Positions 42,444 to 52,538 of a stretch of 64,000 nucleotides of DNA are shown here, one piece after another; the first letter of the stretch is position 1; each line of letters starts with the position of its first letter. A program made the position numbers and the translations under genes. The stretch is from Mycolicibacter nonchromogenicus. GTDB lineage: Bacteria; Actinomycetota; Actinomycetes; Mycobacteriales; Mycobacteriaceae. The stretch lies in NCBI RefSeq assembly GCF_002101775.1, contig NZ_LQPI01000031.1, forward strand, positions 1-64,000, read 5' to 3'. Under the pieces are notes generated by a model that had not been told where the DNA came from, did no database searches, and saw only the letters and a program-made list of their open reading frames with translations.

Positions 42444-43778
42444 TCAATGCCGGTGATTTCCGGTTCCGGGCCGCAGTCGTTCCGGATCGAAGGCGGGCAG
42501 TGCACGCCGGTGCAGGGCCGTCATGTGGTGGTTCGCCAATGCATCGCCGTGGCCTGAAGCGATGTCACCGATGCTGAACAGGGACTCGCCGCCGGGATCG
42601 AAGTAGGAGCTGTGGCCCCTCATCGGCCACCTGGTCTCGGCTTTGAACCGGGTGGACCCGTACCCGTCGGCGGCGGGGTCGACACCCAGCCCGATCGGCG
42701 CCGAGCTGCCGGGCAGCGAAAGTTGCGGTTGCCCCGCGAAACCGGTGATCGGATCAAAGGATGCGGCCCCCACATACACATGTCCGCCCGCCGGCAGGTG
42801 AAAGTCGTTGGCGCTGCGGGCCAAATCGGTTCCCGGTGAACCCACCAGCACCACGTCGTCGGCGCGCAACCCCGCCGAGGCGGCCGCGTCGGCCACCGTC
42901 GTCGACCCGTAGGAGTGGCCGATCACGGTGATGTGCGAGGCACCGATGTGCGATGCCACCAGGGACTCGACGTCGGCGGCCAGCAGTCGGCCCCCGGCCC
43001 GGGCCGCGGCAGGTTGGGCCACCGCCGGATCGGCCAGACTGTCCGGCGCTCGATAACCCATCCACACGACAACGGAATTGGTGCGCTCCGGATCAGCCCG
43101 CGCCACCTCGCGATAGACATTGCGCCCGTCCGGATGCGACAGGTAGCCGTCGCGGACGCTGCTGTGTGCACCCGGTACCAGCACGGTGGTGTTGTCAGCG
43201 GTGTCGGGGTCGCCGATCGCGATCGCGGCCCGACCCCGTCCGCCGAATGCCGCCGGTTCATAGGTGAGCAGCAGAACCTCTGCGCCGTCACTGACCGCGA
43301 GTCCCTCGCGGACCCGTAACGCGTTCTCGTAGCGCACCATGTCGGCGGCGCTGATCGCCGAGGTCGCGGTCTCCACCCGGCGAAGGTCGTCGGCCAGGGC
43401 CTGGCGGTTGATCCGGTCGCGTACCCGAGCGGGCATGCCATAACCGACACCGGTCGAGAACAGTCGCGCCGTCTGAAAGCGATTGTCGGCACCGGCATCG
43501 GCGACCACCCGGCTGATCTCTCGAGCCTTGGCGGCCAGGAACAGCTGGAACTGGCGGGCGCCCGCCGGGGTGCCCAACACCGGCGCCCAAGGGTCGGCCA
43601 CGCGGATCTCGGCGTGGATGGCGTCGAGGCGGCGGCGGCCCGCGCGGGCGTGCGTGGCGGCGTCGCGCACCGCACCGGCCAGGACGTGATCGGCGCACGC
43701 CGCACTGCGCAACCGCGCCGCGAGGTCCGCCTCGTCGCCTCGTACCGCGACCGCGTGGGCTCCGCGCTGTTCGGGCAT
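42444..43778 (-). CDS. DUF1023 alpha/beta hydrolase
   Basis: A 444-aa protein of an actinobacterial hydrolase family of unknown function. The N-terminal ~180 residues are helical and rich in Ala and Arg. The C-terminal domain has the nucleophile elbow IGHSYGS, preceded by a strand with VLVPGAHSS and VVVWMGYRAP, and a late His in MRGHSSYFD. ATG 43778 is the most natural start; the frame is open further upstream. No signal peptide is evident. It is convergent with the lysoplasmalogenase gene. Confidence 0.83.
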   Translation of the reverse strand: MPEQRGAHAVAVRGDEADLAARLRSAACADHVLAGAVRDAATHARAGRRRLDAIHAEIRVADPWAPVLGTPAGARQFQLFLAAKAREISRVVADAGADNRFQTARLFSTGVGYGMPARVRDRINRQALADDLRRVETATSAISAADMVRYENALRVREGLAVSDGAEVLLLTYEPAAFGGRGRAAIAIGDPDTADNTTVLVPGAHSSVRDGYLSHPDGRNVYREVARADPERTNSVVVWMGYRAPDSLADPAVAQPAAARAGGRLLAADVESLVASHIGASHITVIGHSYGSTTVADAAASAGLRADDVVLVGSPGTDLARSANDFHLPAGGHVYVGAASFDPITGFAGQPQLSLPGSSAPIGLGVDPAADGYGSTRFKAETRWPMRGHSSYFDPGGESLFSIGDIASGHGDALANHHMTALHRRALPAFDPERLRPGTGNHRH

Positions 43779-43885
43779 ACCGCAGCAACGTAATTCAGTC
43801 CGGCTGGGGACGTGCCCGCCGATACACAGCCCGCCGGGCCTGTGATCCGCCGTCGGTCGCGGTCGGCTGCGTCTGCTAGACCTGC

Positions 43886-45907
43886 GTGGTGAGTGTCGAG
43901 CGCGGACCCGACGAACCGGGCGCATCCGGCGACCCGAGCGAGCCCATCGCTCGGGTGCTGCCGATGTTGTCGGTGCCTCACCTGGACCGCGAGTTCGACT
44001 ATCTCGTCACGCCGGAGCAGGCCGAGGACGCCCGGCCCGGAGCGCGGGTACGCGTCCGATTTCACGGCCGACTGGTGGACGCCTTCGTCTGGGAGCGTCG
44101 CGCCGACACCGACCATGTCGGCCGGCTGGGCCGGCTGGAGCGGGTGGTCTCGGCTGAGCCGGTGCTCACCGGCGAGGTCCGCCGCCTGGTGGAGGCGGTG
44201 GCCGCCCGCTACGCAGGCAGCCGGGCCGACGTGCTGCGGCTGGCGATCCCCCCACGGCACGCCCGGGTCGAACGCGAAGTGACGACGCCACCGGATGCGC
44301 CCGTGATCGCCCCGGTCGATCCCGCCGGCTGGCAGCGGTACGGGGCGGGCGGATCGTTTTTGACCGCGCTGGGCGAAGGCCGGGCCGCACGCGCGGTATG
44401 GCAGGTGCTGCCGGGGGATTCCTGGACCGACCGGTTCGTCGACGCCGCGGCCCAGACAATCCGCGCCGGCCGCACCGCCCTGGCGATCGTGCCCGATCAG
44501 CGAGACGTCGATGCACTGCATGGCGCCGCGACGGCTCGAATCGGCGAGTCGGCGGTGGTGGCGCTGTCCGCGGGGTTGGGCCCGGCCACCCGGTACCGGC
44601 GCTGGCTGTCGGTGCTGCGCGGCGGGGCGCGGCTGGTGATCGGCACCCGCAGCGCGGTGTTCGCCCCACTGGCCGATCTGGGTCTGGTGATGGTGTGGGA
44701 CGACGGCGACGATTCGCTTGCGGAGCCCCGGGCCCCTTACCCGCATGCCCGCGATGTGGCGATGCTGCGGGCACACCTGGCGGGCTGCGCCGCTCTGATC
44801 GGGGGCTTCGGCCGCACCGCCGAGGCGCACGCGCTGGTGGGCAGTGGGTGGGCGCATGACGTGGTGGCCCCCCGGACCGTGGTGCGGGCGGCCGCACCAC
44901 GGGTGGTCGCGCTGGACGACACCGGATATGCCGAGGAGCGCGACGCCGCGGCCCGCAGCGCTCGGCTGCCGACGGTCGCGTTGCAGAGCGCACGCAGTGC
45001 ACTGGCCGCCGGGGCGCCGGTACTGGTGCAGGTGCCGCGACGTGGCTATGTGCCGTCGCTGGCCTGTGGTCGCTGCCGCACGATTGCCCGCTGCCGGCAC
45101 TGCACCGGCCCGCTGTCGCTGCCCGAGCGCGGGGGAGCCGCACTGTGCCGCTGGTGCGGCCGGGTCGACCCGGCCCTGCGGTGCGCACGCTGCGGTTCGG
45201 ACGCCGTTCGCGCGGTGGTCATCGGCGCCCGGCGCACCGCCGAAGAACTCGGCCGCGCGTTTCCGGGCACCCCGGTCATCACCTCCGCCGGTGACACCAT
45301 CGTCGACCACATCGCGGACGGCGCAGCGTTGGTGATCGCCACTCCCGGCGCCGAGCCCCGGGCCCCGCACGGTTACGGGGCGGCGTTGCTGTTGGACAGC
45401 TGGGCGCTGCTGGGCCGCCAGGATCTTCGCGCCGCCGAGGACACCCTGCGGCGCTGGATGGGCGCCGCGGCCCTGGTGCGCGACCATGCGTCCGGCGGGC
45501 TGGTGACGGTGGTCGCCGAATCGTCGATCCCCACCGTGCAGGCCCTGATCCGGTGGGATCCGATCGGCCACGCCGACGCCGAGTTGACCACCCGATCCGA
45601 AGTGGGGCTGCCGCCCGCGGTGCATATGGCGGCCCTCGATGGTGATCCGGAGTCGGTGACGACGCTGCTCGAGCAGGCGCGGCTGCCCGACGGCGCCGAC
45701 CTGCTGGGGCCGGTGCCGCTGCCGCCGGGAGTGCGGCGCCCACCCGGTGTCCCCGATGAGCGCGACGTGATCCGGATGCTGGTTCGGGTGGGCCGCGACC
45801 ACGGCCTGCCGTTGGCCTCGGCGCTGCGCCACGGGGTCGCGGTGCTCAGTGCGCGCGGCTCGAACCACCCGGTGCGGGTCCAGATCGACCCGCTGCACAT
45901 CGGTTAG
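43886..45907 (+). CDS. priA: Primosomal protein N' (PriA), helicase motifs degenerate
   Basis: A 673-aa replication-restart protein (Rv1402 homologue). The N-terminal DNA-binding domain starts at ARVLPMLSVPHLDREFDY, and the zinc domain has paired cysteines (ACGRC, CRHC, CRWCG, CARCG). The Walker A position reads LPGDSWTDR instead of GxxGxGKT, and the DEAH position reads VWDDGDDS, so ATPase and helicase activity are unlikely. This loss is general in actinobacterial PriA. Two GTG codons in a row (43886, 43889) are possible starts. Confidence 0.92.
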   Translation: MVSVERGPDEPGASGDPSEPIARVLPMLSVPHLDREFDYLVTPEQAEDARPGARVRVRFHGRLVDAFVWERRADTDHVGRLGRLERVVSAEPVLTGEVRRLVEAVAARYAGSRADVLRLAIPPRHARVEREVTTPPDAPVIAPVDPAGWQRYGAGGSFLTALGEGRAARAVWQVLPGDSWTDRFVDAAAQTIRAGRTALAIVPDQRDVDALHGAATARIGESAVVALSAGLGPATRYRRWLSVLRGGARLVIGTRSAVFAPLADLGLVMVWDDGDDSLAEPRAPYPHARDVAMLRAHLAGCAALIGGFGRTAEAHALVGSGWAHDVVAPRTVVRAAAPRVVALDDTGYAEERDAAARSARLPTVALQSARSALAAGAPVLVQVPRRGYVPSLACGRCRTIARCRHCTGPLSLPERGGAALCRWCGRVDPALRCARCGSDAVRAVVIGARRTAEELGRAFPGTPVITSAGDTIVDHIADGAALVIATPGAEPRAPHGYGAALLLDSWALLGRQDLRAAEDTLRRWMGAAALVRDHASGGLVTVVAESSIPTVQALIRWDPIGHADAELTTRSEVGLPPAVHMAALDGDPESVTTLLEQARLPDGADLLGPVPLPPGVRRPPGVPDERDVIRMLVRVGRDHGLPLASALRHGVAVLSARGSNHPVRVQIDPLHIG

Positions 45908-45939
45908 TAGACCAATGCGATGGCTGCCGAATACTCACA

Positions 45940-45959
45940 ATGAGGTCCAACGGCCCCTG
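45940..45959 (+). promoter_or_regulatory. DosR-box-like sequence upstream of the USP gene
   Basis: The 20 bases around GAGGTCCAACGGCCCC agree with the DosR consensus at about 12 of 20 positions and closely resemble the M. tuberculosis hspX box layout (AGGnCC-WW-CGGCCC). It lies 74 bases before the start codon, a usual distance. The downstream pair matches the DosR-regulon genes Rv2005c and Rv2004c. Confidence 0.45.
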
Positions 45960-46033
45960 CGAATCGTCCCGGACCGCGGTAATTTCAAAGGTAAGTCGGC
46001 TGGCCGGCCGATCAACAGGGTTGGAGGAATGCG

Positions 46034-46918
46034 ATGTCACAAGTCAGGACGACGCCCGGAATCGTGGTGGGCGTCGACGGGTCGCCTGAATCCGACGCGG
46101 CGGTGGCCTGGGCGACCCATGAGGCGATCATGCGTGGGCTGCCGATCACTTTGATGCATGTGGTGACGCCCCTGGAGACCGGCTGGCCCCCGGGGCCGGC
46201 GACCGAAGGGTTACCCAGTTGGCAGGCCGACGAGGCGACCAAAATTCTGGCGGGGGCCCGCAATGTGGTCGACGCCAGCCGGGGCGACGCCGCGGCGCCC
46301 GAAGTGAGCACCGAGATGGTCTACGCCCAGCTGAACTCGACGTTGATCGACGCCACCAAGAAGTACTGGCTGACCGTCGTCGGCTCGACCGGATTGGGCG
46401 CGATCGGCCGCCTCCTGCTGGGCTCGGTGAGCACCAGCCTGATTCACCACGCACAGGGACCGGTCGCGGTCATTCGTAACGATCGGGCCACCGCGTCAGA
46501 TGCGCCCGTGGTGGTGGGCATCGACGGTTCGCCCACCTCGGAGCGAGCCACGGCGCTGGCCTTCGACGAAGCCTCGCGTCGCGGAGTGCCGCTGGTGGCA
46601 ATACATGCCTGGAGCGACGTGGGAGTCATGCCCCTGCTCACCGTGGACCGGCATGACTACGAAGTCCAGGGCCAGGAGATCCTCGCGGAACGCCTGGCCG
46701 GCTACCAGGAGCAGTATCCCGATGTCGCCGTCGAGCGCCGAGTGGTCCGCGACCACCCGGCCCGCTGGCTGGTCCAGGCAGCCGAGCAGGCTCAACTGGT
46801 GGTGGTCGGCAGTCGCGGCCGCGGCGGATTCACCAGTCAGCTCTTGGGTTCAGTCAGTTCCACGGTGGTTCAGGCGGCGGGGATTCCGGTGATCGTCGTC
46901 CGTCCCGCCCCGCAATGA
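46034..46918 (+). CDS. Universal stress protein with two tandem USP domains (Rv2005c-like)
   Basis: A 294-aa protein made of two USP domains (about 1-150 and 155-294). Each ends in the ATP-binding G-x2-G-x9-G pattern: [19 protein letters not shown] in the first and [19 protein letters not shown] in the second. The length and the neighbouring kinase gene match M. tuberculosis Rv2005c. The preceding GGAGGAATGCG provides the ribosome site. Hypoxia induction is likely if the upstream DosR-like box is real. Confidence 0.92.
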   Translation: MSQVRTTPGIVVGVDGSPESDAAVAWATHEAIMRGLPITLMHVVTPLETGWPPGPATEGLPSWQADEATKILAGARNVVDASRGDAAAPEVSTEMVYAQLNSTLIDATKKYWLTVVGSTGLGAIGRLLLGSVSTSLIHHAQGPVAVIRNDRATASDAPVVVGIDGSPTSERATALAFDEASRRGVPLVAIHAWSDVGVMPLLTVDRHDYEVQGQEILAERLAGYQEQYPDVAVERRVVRDHPARWLVQAAEQAQLVVVGSRGRGGFTSQLLGSVSSTVVQAAGIPVIVVRPAPQ

Positions 46919-46976
46919 CACGGCGCAATGCCGGGGATAGTCCATTGACCGCCCCCGGCGGTTGACACTGGACGCC

Positions 46977-48479
46977 ATGGAGTTCACGACACGCGGCGAC
47001 GCGGGTTCGCCGAACGCGGCGCCCTACGTCGCGGCCCACGAGACGCACTCCGGCGTGGTGATCTTGGCCGGCGATCGGGCCTACAAGGCCAAGAAGCCGC
47101 TGCAGACCGACTTCCTGGACTTCCGCACGGTCGAGCAGCGCGAAGAGGCGTGCCGGCGCGAAGTCCGCCTCAACAGCCGCCTTGCTCCCGACAGCTATTT
47201 CGGAATCGCCCATCTCAGTGGGCCTTCCGCAGACAAACCCGAACCGATCATCGTGATGCGGCGCTATCACGATGATGAGCGGCTGGCCTCGCTGGTCAAG
47301 CGTGGCGCGCCCGTCGACGACGTGCTCGACGGCATCGCGCGGGTCCTGGCCGACTTCCACGCCCGAGCCGAACGCGGCCCGGAAATCAGCCTGCAGGGTG
47401 GGGCAGAGGCGATACACCGCCGGTGGTTCGACAACTTCCCGACCCTGCACCGCCACCCCGACACCGTGCCCGCGGAGTCGGTGCGTCGCGTTGAGGACCT
47501 TGCCGCGGCGTATCTGGCCGGCCGGACGGATCTGTTCGCTCAGCGGATCGACGAAGGCTGCATCGTCGATGGTCACGCCGACCTGCTTGCCGACGACATC
47601 TTTTGGACGGACAACCGGCCGGTGCTGCTGGACTGCCTGGAGTTCAGTGACGAGTTGCGGTTCGTCGACCGCATCGACGACGCCGCCTTCCTGGCCATGG
47701 ATCTGGAATTCCTCGGCCGCAAGGATCTCGGCGACTACTTCCTGGACCGCTACGCCGACTACTCCGGCGATACCGCCCCTGCGTCACTACGGGCGTTCTA
47801 TATCGCCTACCGCGCCACCGTGCGGGCCAAGGTCGACTGCGTGGCGATGACCCAGGGCAAGTCGGGGGCCGACGCCGCCGCGGCACGCCACCTGGCCATC
47901 GCCGTGAGCCACCTCGAGCGTGGCGCCGTTCGGCTGGCGCTGGTCGGTGGCGGACCCGGAACCGGCAAGTCGACGATGGCCCGAAAGCTCGCCGAACAGG
48001 TCGGGGCGGTGGTGCTGTCCACCGACGACGTACGCAAAGAGCTGCACGAGTCGGGGCAGTTGAGCGGAGAAGCCGGCTCCCTGGGCACCGGGCTGTACGC
48101 ACCGGCCAATGTCGCTGCCGTCTACCAGGCAATCCTGCATCGCGCGGGGCGCTGTCTGGCCGGCGGTCAGTCGGTGATTCTCGACGGAACCTGGCGCGAT
48201 GCGCAGGTCCGCGCCCGGGCCCGTCGCATCGCCGCCGATACGCACGCGGCGTTCACCGAGATCCAGTGCGTGGTCCCGGTCGAGGTCGCCGCAGAGCGCG
48301 TCCGAAGCAGAGCCCCGGGGAACTCCGACGCCACACCCCAGATCGCGCAGGCGCTGGCCGCTCAAGACTTCGCGTGGGACACCGCGCATCGCATCGACAC
48401 GGCGCAACCCCTCGATGACTGCGCGCGGGAGGCTGCGGAGCTGTGGCGTGCCGCGATCGGGCGGCCGCGTCTTCCCTAA
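46977..48479 (+). CDS. Aminoglycoside phosphotransferase-like/AAA kinase fusion (Rv2004c-like)
   Basis: A 500-aa two-domain protein. The N-terminal part (about 1-310) resembles an aminoglycoside/choline kinase fold, with DGHADLLADDIFW and DCLEFSD at the expected catalytic and metal positions. The C-terminal part is a P-loop kinase with Walker A GGGPGTGKST and LSTDDVRKEL. M. tuberculosis Rv2004c is 498 aa and is in the DosR regulon next to Rv2005c, as here. ATG 46977 is chosen; an upstream TTG is possible. fmt follows after nine bases. Confidence 0.88.
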   Translation: MEFTTRGDAGSPNAAPYVAAHETHSGVVILAGDRAYKAKKPLQTDFLDFRTVEQREEACRREVRLNSRLAPDSYFGIAHLSGPSADKPEPIIVMRRYHDDERLASLVKRGAPVDDVLDGIARVLADFHARAERGPEISLQGGAEAIHRRWFDNFPTLHRHPDTVPAESVRRVEDLAAAYLAGRTDLFAQRIDEGCIVDGHADLLADDIFWTDNRPVLLDCLEFSDELRFVDRIDDAAFLAMDLEFLGRKDLGDYFLDRYADYSGDTAPASLRAFYIAYRATVRAKVDCVAMTQGKSGADAAAARHLAIAVSHLERGAVRLALVGGGPGTGKSTMARKLAEQVGAVVLSTDDVRKELHESGQLSGEAGSLGTGLYAPANVAAVYQAILHRAGRCLAGGQSVILDGTWRDAQVRARARRIAADTHAAFTEIQCVVPVEVAAERVRSRAPGNSDATPQIAQALAAQDFAWDTAHRIDTAQPLDDCAREAAELWRAAIGRPRLP

Positions 48480-48488
48480 ACTGTCCCG

Positions 48489-49421
48489 GTGCGCATTGTC
48501 TTCGCCGGCACCCCGGACACCGCGTTGCCGTCGTTGCAACGGCTGATCGATTCGCCGCGCCACGACGTGGCGGCGGTACTGACCCGACCGGATGCCGCAT
48601 CCGGGCGGCGGGGGACTCCGCAACCGTCCCCGGTGGCCCAACTGGCCCTCGACCATGGCATTCCGGTGCTGCGGCCGGCCCAGCCCAATGCGCCCGAAGC
48701 GGTCGCCGAGCTGGCCGAAATTGCTCCCGAATGCTGCCCGGTGGTCGCCTACGGGGCATTGTTGCGCGACGCCTTGCTGGCGGTGCCGCCCCACGGCTGG
48801 GTCAACCTGCACTTTTCTCTGCTGCCGGCCTGGCGGGGCGCGGCTCCGGTGCAGGCGGCGATCGCCGCCGGCGACGAGGTGACCGGCGCGACCACCTTTC
48901 GCATCGAGCCGGAACTGGACGCGGGGCCCGTCTACGGGGTCACGACCGAAACCATCCGGCCCGATGACACCGCCGGTGAACTGTTGGCGCGACTCGCCGT
49001 CTCGGGTGCCGAACTGCTGGCGGCGACCCTTGACGGCATCGCCGACGGAGCGCTGCACGCGGTGCCGCAGCCGCTTGACGGGGTCAGCTATGCACCGAAG
49101 ATCAGCGTCGACGACGCGAGAGTGCGCTGGGATTTGCCGGCCGCGGTGATCGAGCGGCGGATCCGCGCCGTCACCCCGAATCCGGGTTCCTGGACCATGA
49201 TCGGCGACCTGCGAGTCAGAGTCGGTCTCGTCGGCCTGGCCGATGATGGACCAGAAGGGCTGTCGCCCGGCGACATTCGCGTCGACCGGCGACACGTGTG
49301 GGTCGGCACCGGATCAGTGCCGGTGCGGTTGGGCCAGATCCAGCCGCCGGGAAAGAAATTCATGGATGCGGCCGACTGGGCGCGCGGTGCCCGGCTTGAC
49401 GCGAGCGTGCGGGCCTCATGA
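48489..49421 (+). CDS. fmt: Methionyl-tRNA formyltransferase
   Basis: A 310-aa enzyme formylating initiator Met-t[18 protein letters not shown] begins the formyl-donor domain, and the catalytic segment is [16 protein letters not shown]. The C-terminal tRNA-binding domain starts near [15 protein letters not shown]. The GTG start is nine bases from the kinase stop; the stop overlaps rsmB (ATGA). Confidence 0.97.
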   Translation: MRIVFAGTPDTALPSLQRLIDSPRHDVAAVLTRPDAASGRRGTPQPSPVAQLALDHGIPVLRPAQPNAPEAVAELAEIAPECCPVVAYGALLRDALLAVPPHGWVNLHFSLLPAWRGAAPVQAAIAAGDEVTGATTFRIEPELDAGPVYGVTTETIRPDDTAGELLARLAVSGAELLAATLDGIADGALHAVPQPLDGVSYAPKISVDDARVRWDLPAAVIERRIRAVTPNPGSWTMIGDLRVRVGLVGLADDGPEGLSPGDIRVDRRHVWVGTGSVPVRLGQIQPPGKKFMDAADWARGARLDASVRAS

Positions 49422-50824
49422 CCGGACCGCAGCACGGCCGCCGTCGGCCGCAGCGTCCCCAAGATGGCGCCCGCAAACCCCGCCGCAAACCTCTGGACCC
49501 GGCTCGACGCGCCGCATTCGATGTGCTGCAGGCGGTTTCGCAGCGCGATGCCTACGCCAACCTGGCCCTGCCGGCGTTGCTGGCCGAACGCGGAATCGCC
49601 GGCCGCGACGCCGCCTTCGCCACCGAGCTGACCTATGGCACCTGCCGGGTCCGTGGGCTGCTCGACGCCATCATCGGCGCGGCGGCGCAGCGCGAACCCG
49701 AGACGATCCACCCGGTGCTGCTGGATCTGCTGCGTCTGGGCAGCTACCAGCTGCTTCGCACCCGGGTTGAGCCGCACGCCGCAGTGTCGACCACGGTGGA
49801 TCAGGCGGTCATCGAATTCGATTCCGCACGAGGGGGTTTCGTCAACGGCGTGCTGCGCACCATCAGCGCCCGTGACGAGCAGTCGTGGACCGCGGAACTG
49901 GCGCCGAACGCCGACACCGACCCGATCGGCCATGCCGCCTTCGTCCGGGCCCACCCGCGCTGGATCGCGCAGGCGTTCGCCGACGCCCTGGGGGCCGATG
50001 CGGGTGAACTGGATGCGGTGCTGGCCGGCGACGACGAGCGGCCCCGGGTGCATCTCGCCGCCCGGCCGGGGGCGGTGACCGCAGCCGAGTTGGCCGCCGC
50101 GGTGGGCGGCGAAGTCGGACGGTATTCGCCCTACGCCGTCTACCTGCCTGGCGGTGACCCCGGCCAGCTCGACGCCGTGCGCACCGGCCAGGCTCTGGTC
50201 CAAGACGAGGGCAGCCAGCTGGTGGCCCGCGCCCTGGCGTTGGCTCCGGTCGACGGTGACACCGGCCGTTGGCTGGACCTGTGTGCCGGGCCGGGCGGAA
50301 AGACCGCGCTGTTGGCCGCCCTGGGTGCGCAGACCGGGGCGCGGGTGACTGCGGTGGAACAGGCCCCGCACCGGGCAGCGCTGGTCGCCGAGAACACCCG
50401 CGGTCTGGGTGTGCAGGTGCTGACCGCCGACGGCCGCGACTCGGGCCTTGAGCCGGGCTTCGACCGAGTGTTGGTCGACGCGCCGTGCACCGGCCTGGGC
50501 GCCCTGCGCCGGCGGCCCGAAGCCCGGTGGCGCCGCCGGCCCGCCGACATTCCGGTGCTGGCCAAACTGCAGCGTGAGCTGCTGGGCGCGGCGATCGGAC
50601 TGACCCGGCCGGGGGGAGTGGTGCTGTACGCGACCTGCTCGCCGCACCTGGCCGAAACGGTCGGCGTGGTGGCCGACGCGCTGCGCCGGCATTCGGTGCG
50701 TGCGTTGGACACCCGGGAGCTGTTCGCGCCGGTGGACGACCTCGGCGCCGGACCGCACGTTCAGCTGTGGCCGCACCGGCACGGGACCGACGCCATGTTC
50801 GCTGCGGCGCTACAAGTAATCTGA
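49418..50824 (+). CDS. rsmB: 16S rRNA (cytosine-967-C5) methyltransferase RsmB (Fmu)
   Basis: A 468-aa two-domain enzyme. After a basic tail, a NusB-like RNA-binding domain spans about 30-170. The SAM-dependent domain has [17 protein letters not shown], the catalytic Cys motif APCTGLG, and a second Cys in [10 protein letters not shown]. It is translated in coupling with fmt. rpe follows four bases after the stop. Confidence 0.96.
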   Translation: MTGPQHGRRRPQRPQDGARKPRRKPLDPARRAAFDVLQAVSQRDAYANLALPALLAERGIAGRDAAFATELTYGTCRVRGLLDAIIGAAAQREPETIHPVLLDLLRLGSYQLLRTRVEPHAAVSTTVDQAVIEFDSARGGFVNGVLRTISARDEQSWTAELAPNADTDPIGHAAFVRAHPRWIAQAFADALGADAGELDAVLAGDDERPRVHLAARPGAVTAAELAAAVGGEVGRYSPYAVYLPGGDPGQLDAVRTGQALVQDEGSQLVARALALAPVDGDTGRWLDLCAGPGGKTALLAALGAQTGARVTAVEQAPHRAALVAENTRGLGVQVLTADGRDSGLEPGFDRVLVDAPCTGLGALRRRPEARWRRRPADIPVLAKLQRELLGAAIGLTRPGGVVLYATCSPHLAETVGVVADALRRHSVRALDTRELFAPVDDLGAGPHVQLWPHRHGTDAMFAAALQVI

Positions 50825-50828
50825 GCCC

Positions 50829-51506
50829 ATGTCACGAGCCATGATCGCGCCGTCGATCCTGTCGGCCGATTTCGCCCGCCTCGCCGATGAGGCCGCCGCC
50901 GTCAAGGGCGCCGATTGGCTGCACGTCGATGTGATGGACGCCCACTTCGTTCCGAACCTGACTCTCGGTCTGCCGGTGGTGCAGAGCCTGCTGGCGGCCA
51001 CCGACATCCCGATGGACTGCCATCTGATGATCGAGGACCCGGGGCGCTGGGCGCCCCCGTATGCCGAGGCCGGCGCGCACAACGTGACCTTCCACGCCGA
51101 GGCCACCGACGACCCGGTCGCGGTGGCCCGTGACATCCGGGCGGCGGGCGCCAAAGCCGGTCTGAGCATCAAGCCCGGCACGCCGCTGGACCCCTACCTG
51201 GAGATCCTGCGAAACTTCGACACCCTGCTGGTGATGTCGGTGGAGCCCGGTTTCGGCGGGCAGTCCTTCATCCCCGAGGTGCTCAGCAAGGTGCGCACCG
51301 TGCGCAAGCTGGTCGATGCCGGGGAGTTGAGCATCCTGGTGGAGATCGACGGCGGCATCAACGCCGACACAGTCGAACAGGCCGCCGCCGCCGGCGTCGA
51401 CTGCTTCGTCGCCGGCTCAGCGGTCTACAGCGCCGCGGACCCGGGCGCCGCCGTTGAGTCACTGCGCCGCCAGGCGCTGGCGGCGTCACCGCACTTGCGC
51501 GCATGA
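50829..51506 (+). CDS. rpe: Ribulose-phosphate 3-epimerase
   Basis: A 225-aa TIM-barrel enzyme of the pentose phosphate pathway. It interconverts ribulose 5-phosphate, the pentose feeding DHBP formation in riboflavin synthesis, and xylulose 5-phosphate. Metal and catalytic residues are seen in [28 protein letters not shown] and EIDGGIN. It overlaps ribD by four bases (ATGA). Confidence 0.98.
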   Translation: MSRAMIAPSILSADFARLADEAAAVKGADWLHVDVMDAHFVPNLTLGLPVVQSLLAATDIPMDCHLMIEDPGRWAPPYAEAGAHNVTFHAEATDDPVAVARDIRAAGAKAGLSIKPGTPLDPYLEILRNFDTLLVMSVEPGFGGQSFIPEVLSKVRTVRKLVDAGELSILVEIDGGINADTVEQAAAAGVDCFVAGSAVYSAADPGAAVESLRRQALAASPHLRA

Positions 51507-52534
51507 GCACCCACGGCGACGGCGAGCACGCCGTCGACCACGACGCCGCGATGCTGTTGGCGATCGAACAGGCGCAGCGGGTCAAGGGCAACACCTACCC
51601 CAATCCGCCGGTGGGCGCCGTCATTCTGGATCGCGACGGTCGGGTCGCCGGAGTCGGGGGGACCCGACCGGCCGGCGACGCACACGCCGAGGTGGTGGCG
51701 CTGCGCCGGGCCGGTGAGCTCAGTGTCGGCGGCACGGCGGTCGTCACACTCGAGCCGTGTAATCACCACGGCCGGACCCCGCCGTGTGTGGATGCCCTGC
51801 TGGCCGCCGGGGTGGCGCGGGTGGTCTACGCCGTCGACGACCCCAATCCGGACGCGGGGGGCGGGGCAGCGCGACTGGCCGATGCGGGCGTGCAGGTGAT
51901 CGCCGGGGTGCAGGCCGCGGCCGTGAGTAGTGGGCCCCTGCGGGAGTGGCTGCACAAGCAACGCACCGGCCGCCCGCACGTCACCTGGAAATACGCCACC
52001 AGCATCGACGGTCGCAGCGCGGCCGCCGACGGTTCCAGCCAGTGGATCACCAGCGAGGCGGCTCGCGCCGACCTGCACCGCCGACGGGCAGCAGCCGACG
52101 CCATCGTGGTCGGCACCGGCACCGTGCTCGTCGACGACCCCACGCTGACCGCCCGGCTGCCCGACGGCAGCCTGGCCGACCGTCAGCCGCTGCGGGTTGT
52201 GGTGGGCCGGCGGGAGATCTCCGCGGACGCGCACGTGCTCAACGACGATTCACGCACCATGGTGATCCGCACCCACGACCCGGCCGAGGTGCTGCGCGCG
52301 CTGGCAGACCGCACCGATGTGCTGCTCGAGGGCGGCCCCACGTTGGCCGGGGCATTCCTGCGAGCCGGGGCGATCGACCGCATCCTGGCCTATGTGGCGC
52401 CGATCCTGCTGGGCGGACCGGTCACGGCCGTCGACGACGTCGGGGTACCCAACATCGCCCGGGCCCTGCGCTGGCGATTCGACACCATGGAGCAGATCGG
52501 CCCCGACCTGCTGCTGAGTCTGGTGCCGCACTAG
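51503..52534 (+). CDS. ribD: Bifunctional riboflavin deaminase-reductase
   Basis: A 343-aa enzyme catalysing two steps of riboflavin synthesis (ribG in M. tuberculosis). The N-terminal deaminase has the zinc site HAEVVAL and [11 protein letters not shown], and the C-terminal reductase starts at [15 protein letters not shown]. The first ~10 residues are variable. It converges on the P55 transporter with a 4-bp gap. The later rib genes are 6 kb away, beyond the lprG/P55 pair and an inserted module. Confidence 0.96.
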   Translation: MSTHGDGEHAVDHDAAMLLAIEQAQRVKGNTYPNPPVGAVILDRDGRVAGVGGTRPAGDAHAEVVALRRAGELSVGGTAVVTLEPCNHHGRTPPCVDALLAAGVARVVYAVDDPNPDAGGGAARLADAGVQVIAGVQAAAVSSGPLREWLHKQRTGRPHVTWKYATSIDGRSAAADGSSQWITSEAARADLHRRRAAADAIVVGTGTVLVDDPTLTARLPDGSLADRQPLRVVVGRREISADAHVLNDDSRTMVIRTHDPAEVLRALADRTDVLLEGGPTLAGAFLRAGAIDRILAYVAPILLGGPVTAVDDVGVPNIARALRWRFDTMEQIGPDLLLSLVPH

Positions 52535-52538
52535 CGGC

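Noticed and set aside
42923..45898. Open frame of 991 codons antisense to priA and across the DUF1023 gene
   Set aside because: It is produced by GC-rich third positions on the opposite strand; the priA frame has clear homology and zinc cysteines, this one has none.
46919..46976. Second DosR-like box before the Rv2004c-like gene (GGGGATAGTCC)
   Set aside because: It would need a three-base deletion relative to the consensus spacing.
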